Shown: one piece after another, positions 20,761-22,019 of the stretch
Layout: the number at the start of each line of letters is the position of its first letter
How positions within the stretch are numbered: position 1 is the first letter of the stretch
DNA from: an uncultured Oscillospiraceae bacterium
GTDB lineage: Bacteria > Bacillota > Clostridia > Oscillospirales > Oscillospiraceae
Assembly (NCBI GenBank): GCA_910579725.1
Contig: CAJTUD010000010.1
Location: 1-22,019, forward strand
Direction of reading: 5' to 3'
DNA: 22,019 bases
Notes under the pieces: model-generated
Database searches by the model: none
What the model saw: the letters and a program-made list of their open reading frames with translations, nothing else
What the model was told of the DNA's origin: nothing
Made by a program: the position numbers and the translations under genes

Positions 20761-21819
20761 ATGAACGCACATGGATTGAAAAAACTTGCCGCGCATCTTT
20801 TTTTGCCCTTGCTGTGCGCGGTGCTGCTGCTGGCGGGCCCTATCGGGGAAAGCGCTCGGGCAGTTTCCGAGGTAACAGCCCGGCTGCGGCCTGATTACAC
20901 CATTATCATCGACGGAAGCAAACGGCTCTTCTATAACGCCAAGGGCCAGCAGGTCCATCCTATCTCCTACAACGGCACCACCTACCTGCCGCTTCGAGCT
21001 ATCGGCGAGCTGATGGGCAAAAACGTGGATTGGAATGCGGACACCAAAACCGCCACTCTCAGCGGAACACGCACCGGCGCGGCTGTTGCCGGAACTCCGG
21101 ATGCCTCCGCCAAGGCGCAGGATATCACCGCAGCGCTGCGGGACGATATCACGGTGGTGGTGGATCAGACCTCCCGAACCTTTACTGACGCCAACGGTCA
21201 GACGGTATATCCCCTGTTTTACGACGGCTCCAACTATCTGCCCATCCGGGCTATTGGCGAGCTGATGGGAAAGACGGTGGAGTGGGACGGCAAAACCAAC
21301 ACCATCACTCTGGGCGGCGGCATGGATCTGGATGTTACCGACGCAGACTCTTTCTCCGACGGAACCTCCTCCGCCAAGCCCGGCGAAACCTCCGGCGGTC
21401 TGCTCTCTGCGGAGAGCGCCAAGGCCAAGGCGCTTGCCCACGCCGGTCTTACGGACGCAGCCTTCACCAAGCTGGAGCTGGAGTGGGACAATGGGCGGCA
21501 GGTCTACGACCTGGAGTTCTATGCTGGCGACAGCGAGTATGACTATGAGCTCGACGCTGTCAACGGTACGGTTCTCAGCTACGAAATCAAGTCCGGTACA
21601 CCTACCGCTTCTTCCGCCATCACGCTGGCCAAAGCCCAGGAGATTGCTCTGTCCAAGGTTCCCGGCGCGGCGGCTTCTCACATCCGGAAGCTGGAGCTGG
21701 ACTGGGACGACGGCAGGCAAATCTACGAAGTGGAGATCATGTATCAGGGCGTGGAGTATGAGATGGAGATTGACGCCGCCACCGGCGCAATTGTGGACTA
21801 CGACGTAGATTATGATTGA
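20761..21819 (+). CDS. Secreted protein with two copper-amine-oxidase-N-like domains and two PepSY-like domains
   Basis: The 352-residue protein has a signal peptide (basic start, hydrophobic 11-27, probable cleavage after ARA at 32-34). Residues about 43-102 and 127-187 are two copies of the copper amine oxidase N-terminal type domain (both with YLP(L/I)RAIGELMGK and a W in the next strand), a cell-surface stress-bearing fold in Bacillota rather than an enzyme. Residues about 215-277 and 286-350 are two PepSY-like repeats (K-A-x-x-I/A-L, then LELxWDxGRQxYxxE, and xYxxxxDAxxG), often peptidase-inhibitor-like. The tail is acidic. ATG 20761 follows AGGAGG (20747-20752); an earlier ATG at 20740 is upstream of that site. 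It has its own promoter and follows the sigma/anti-sigma pair, so it may be a target of the pair, which is only a guess. Confidence 0.87.
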   Translation: MNAHGLKKLAAHLFLPLLCAVLLLAGPIGESARAVSEVTARLRPDYTIIIDGSKRLFYNAKGQQVHPISYNGTTYLPLRAIGELMGKNVDWNADTKTATLSGTRTGAAVAGTPDASAKAQDITAALRDDITVVVDQTSRTFTDANGQTVYPLFYDGSNYLPIRAIGELMGKTVEWDGKTNTITLGGGMDLDVTDADSFSDGTSSAKPGETSGGLLSAESAKAKALAHAGLTDAAFTKLELEWDNGRQVYDLEFYAGDSEYDYELDAVNGTVLSYEIKSGTPTASSAITLAKAQEIALSKVPGAAASHIRKLELDWDDGRQIYEVEIMYQGVEYEMEIDAATGAIVDYDVDYD

Positions 21820-21921
21820 TCTCATTTGACCCTACTTATGCATCCTATATCACTACTGATATACGCCAAGCGTTGAATTGTCCGTTGCAGGCAGACAATC
21901 GAGGCGCAAAGCGAAGCGAGG

Positions 21922-21938
21922 GGCAGCCGTAGACTGCC
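21922..21938 (+). repeat. Small hairpin downstream of the exported protein gene
   Basis: GGCAG (21922-21926) pairs with CTGCC (21934-21938). It directly precedes the longer terminator-like hairpin. Bases 21820-21921 hold nothing recognisable. Confidence 0.35.
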
Positions 21939-21977
21939 GGACCGGTCGTTCAGCGCAGCTGAGTGACCGGTCCTTAT
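21939..21977 (+). terminator. Long hairpin, probable terminator
   Basis: A 16-bp stem including two G-T pairs (21939-21954 with 21958-21973, loop GCA) is followed by TTATT. It is the likely end of the 20761-21819 transcript, although 120 bases after the stop. A second inverted repeat, AAAAAAGT with ACTTTTTT (21980-21987 with 21997-22004), follows immediately and might strengthen termination or serve the other strand. Confidence 0.6.
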
Positions 21978-22019
21978 TCAAAAAAGTAGTTACGCCACTT
22001 TTTTAACACGCAGACGGAC

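Noticed and set aside
20491..21825. A 444-codon minus-strand frame opposite the exported protein and the end of the anti-sigma gene
   Set aside because: It crosses two real plus-strand genes, has no ribosome site, and mirrors the internal repeats of the exported protein.

Overview
The window looks like chromosomal DNA from a GC-rich, motile Bacillota of the Oscillospiraceae type (Flavonifractor, Oscillibacter or Lawsonibacter-like). The support is the mix of Gram-positive signatures (near-consensus sigma-A promoters with 17-base spacers, a T-box leader, YhaM, NrnA, a DivIVA-like protein, strong AGGAGG ribosome binding sites), the high GC content, and a PBP1A with a long proline-rich tail. The genus is an inference from gene content and style.

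Layout. (1) 1-3672, plus strand: the end of a chemotaxis operon, cheA (5' end outside the window), cheW, cheR, cheB, closed by a hairpin terminator. (2) 3793-6543, minus strand: a bifunctional class A penicillin-binding protein converging on cheB. (3) 6859-12928, plus strand: an RNA- and DNA-maintenance block with a DUF1292 protein, a 6S RNA that is not a protein gene, a THUMP-type rRNA methyltransferase, rbfA overlapping nrnA, a DivIVA-like coiled-coil protein, a consensus promoter driving a decayed tRNA-like sequence and an intact tRNA-Arg(CCT), then the YhaM exoribonuclease and an ExoA-type AP endonuclease. (4) 13116-17510, minus strand: a T-box-controlled two-gene operon. Its first gene is a 2-isopropylmalate-synthase-like protein that keeps the allosteric domain but has lost the expected metal-binding residues. 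Its second gene is an unusual fusion of a xylose-isomerase-like TIM barrel to an ACSF2/YngI-like acyl-CoA synthetase. (5) 17601-18098, minus strand: a dCMP deaminase, divergent from (6) 18366-20672, plus strand: dusB, an ECF sigma factor and its zinc-finger anti-sigma factor, translationally overlapped. (7) 20761-21819: an exported protein with two copper-amine-oxidase-N-type domains and two PepSY-like domains, followed by a hairpin-rich tail.

The part most likely to be undescribed is the minus-strand operon at 13116-17510. A T-box, which normally senses uncharged tRNA and controls amino-acid genes, governs a LeuA-like protein that should not be able to do the LeuA reaction, coupled by overlapping sequence to a TIM-barrel/acyl-CoA-ligase fusion. 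No pathway I know uses this pair. Secondary points are the ECF sigma factor that seems to lack the first helix of region 4, the decayed tRNA kept behind a perfect promoter, and the clustering of several RNA-metabolism genes around a 6S RNA. Everything else reads as ordinary housekeeping.
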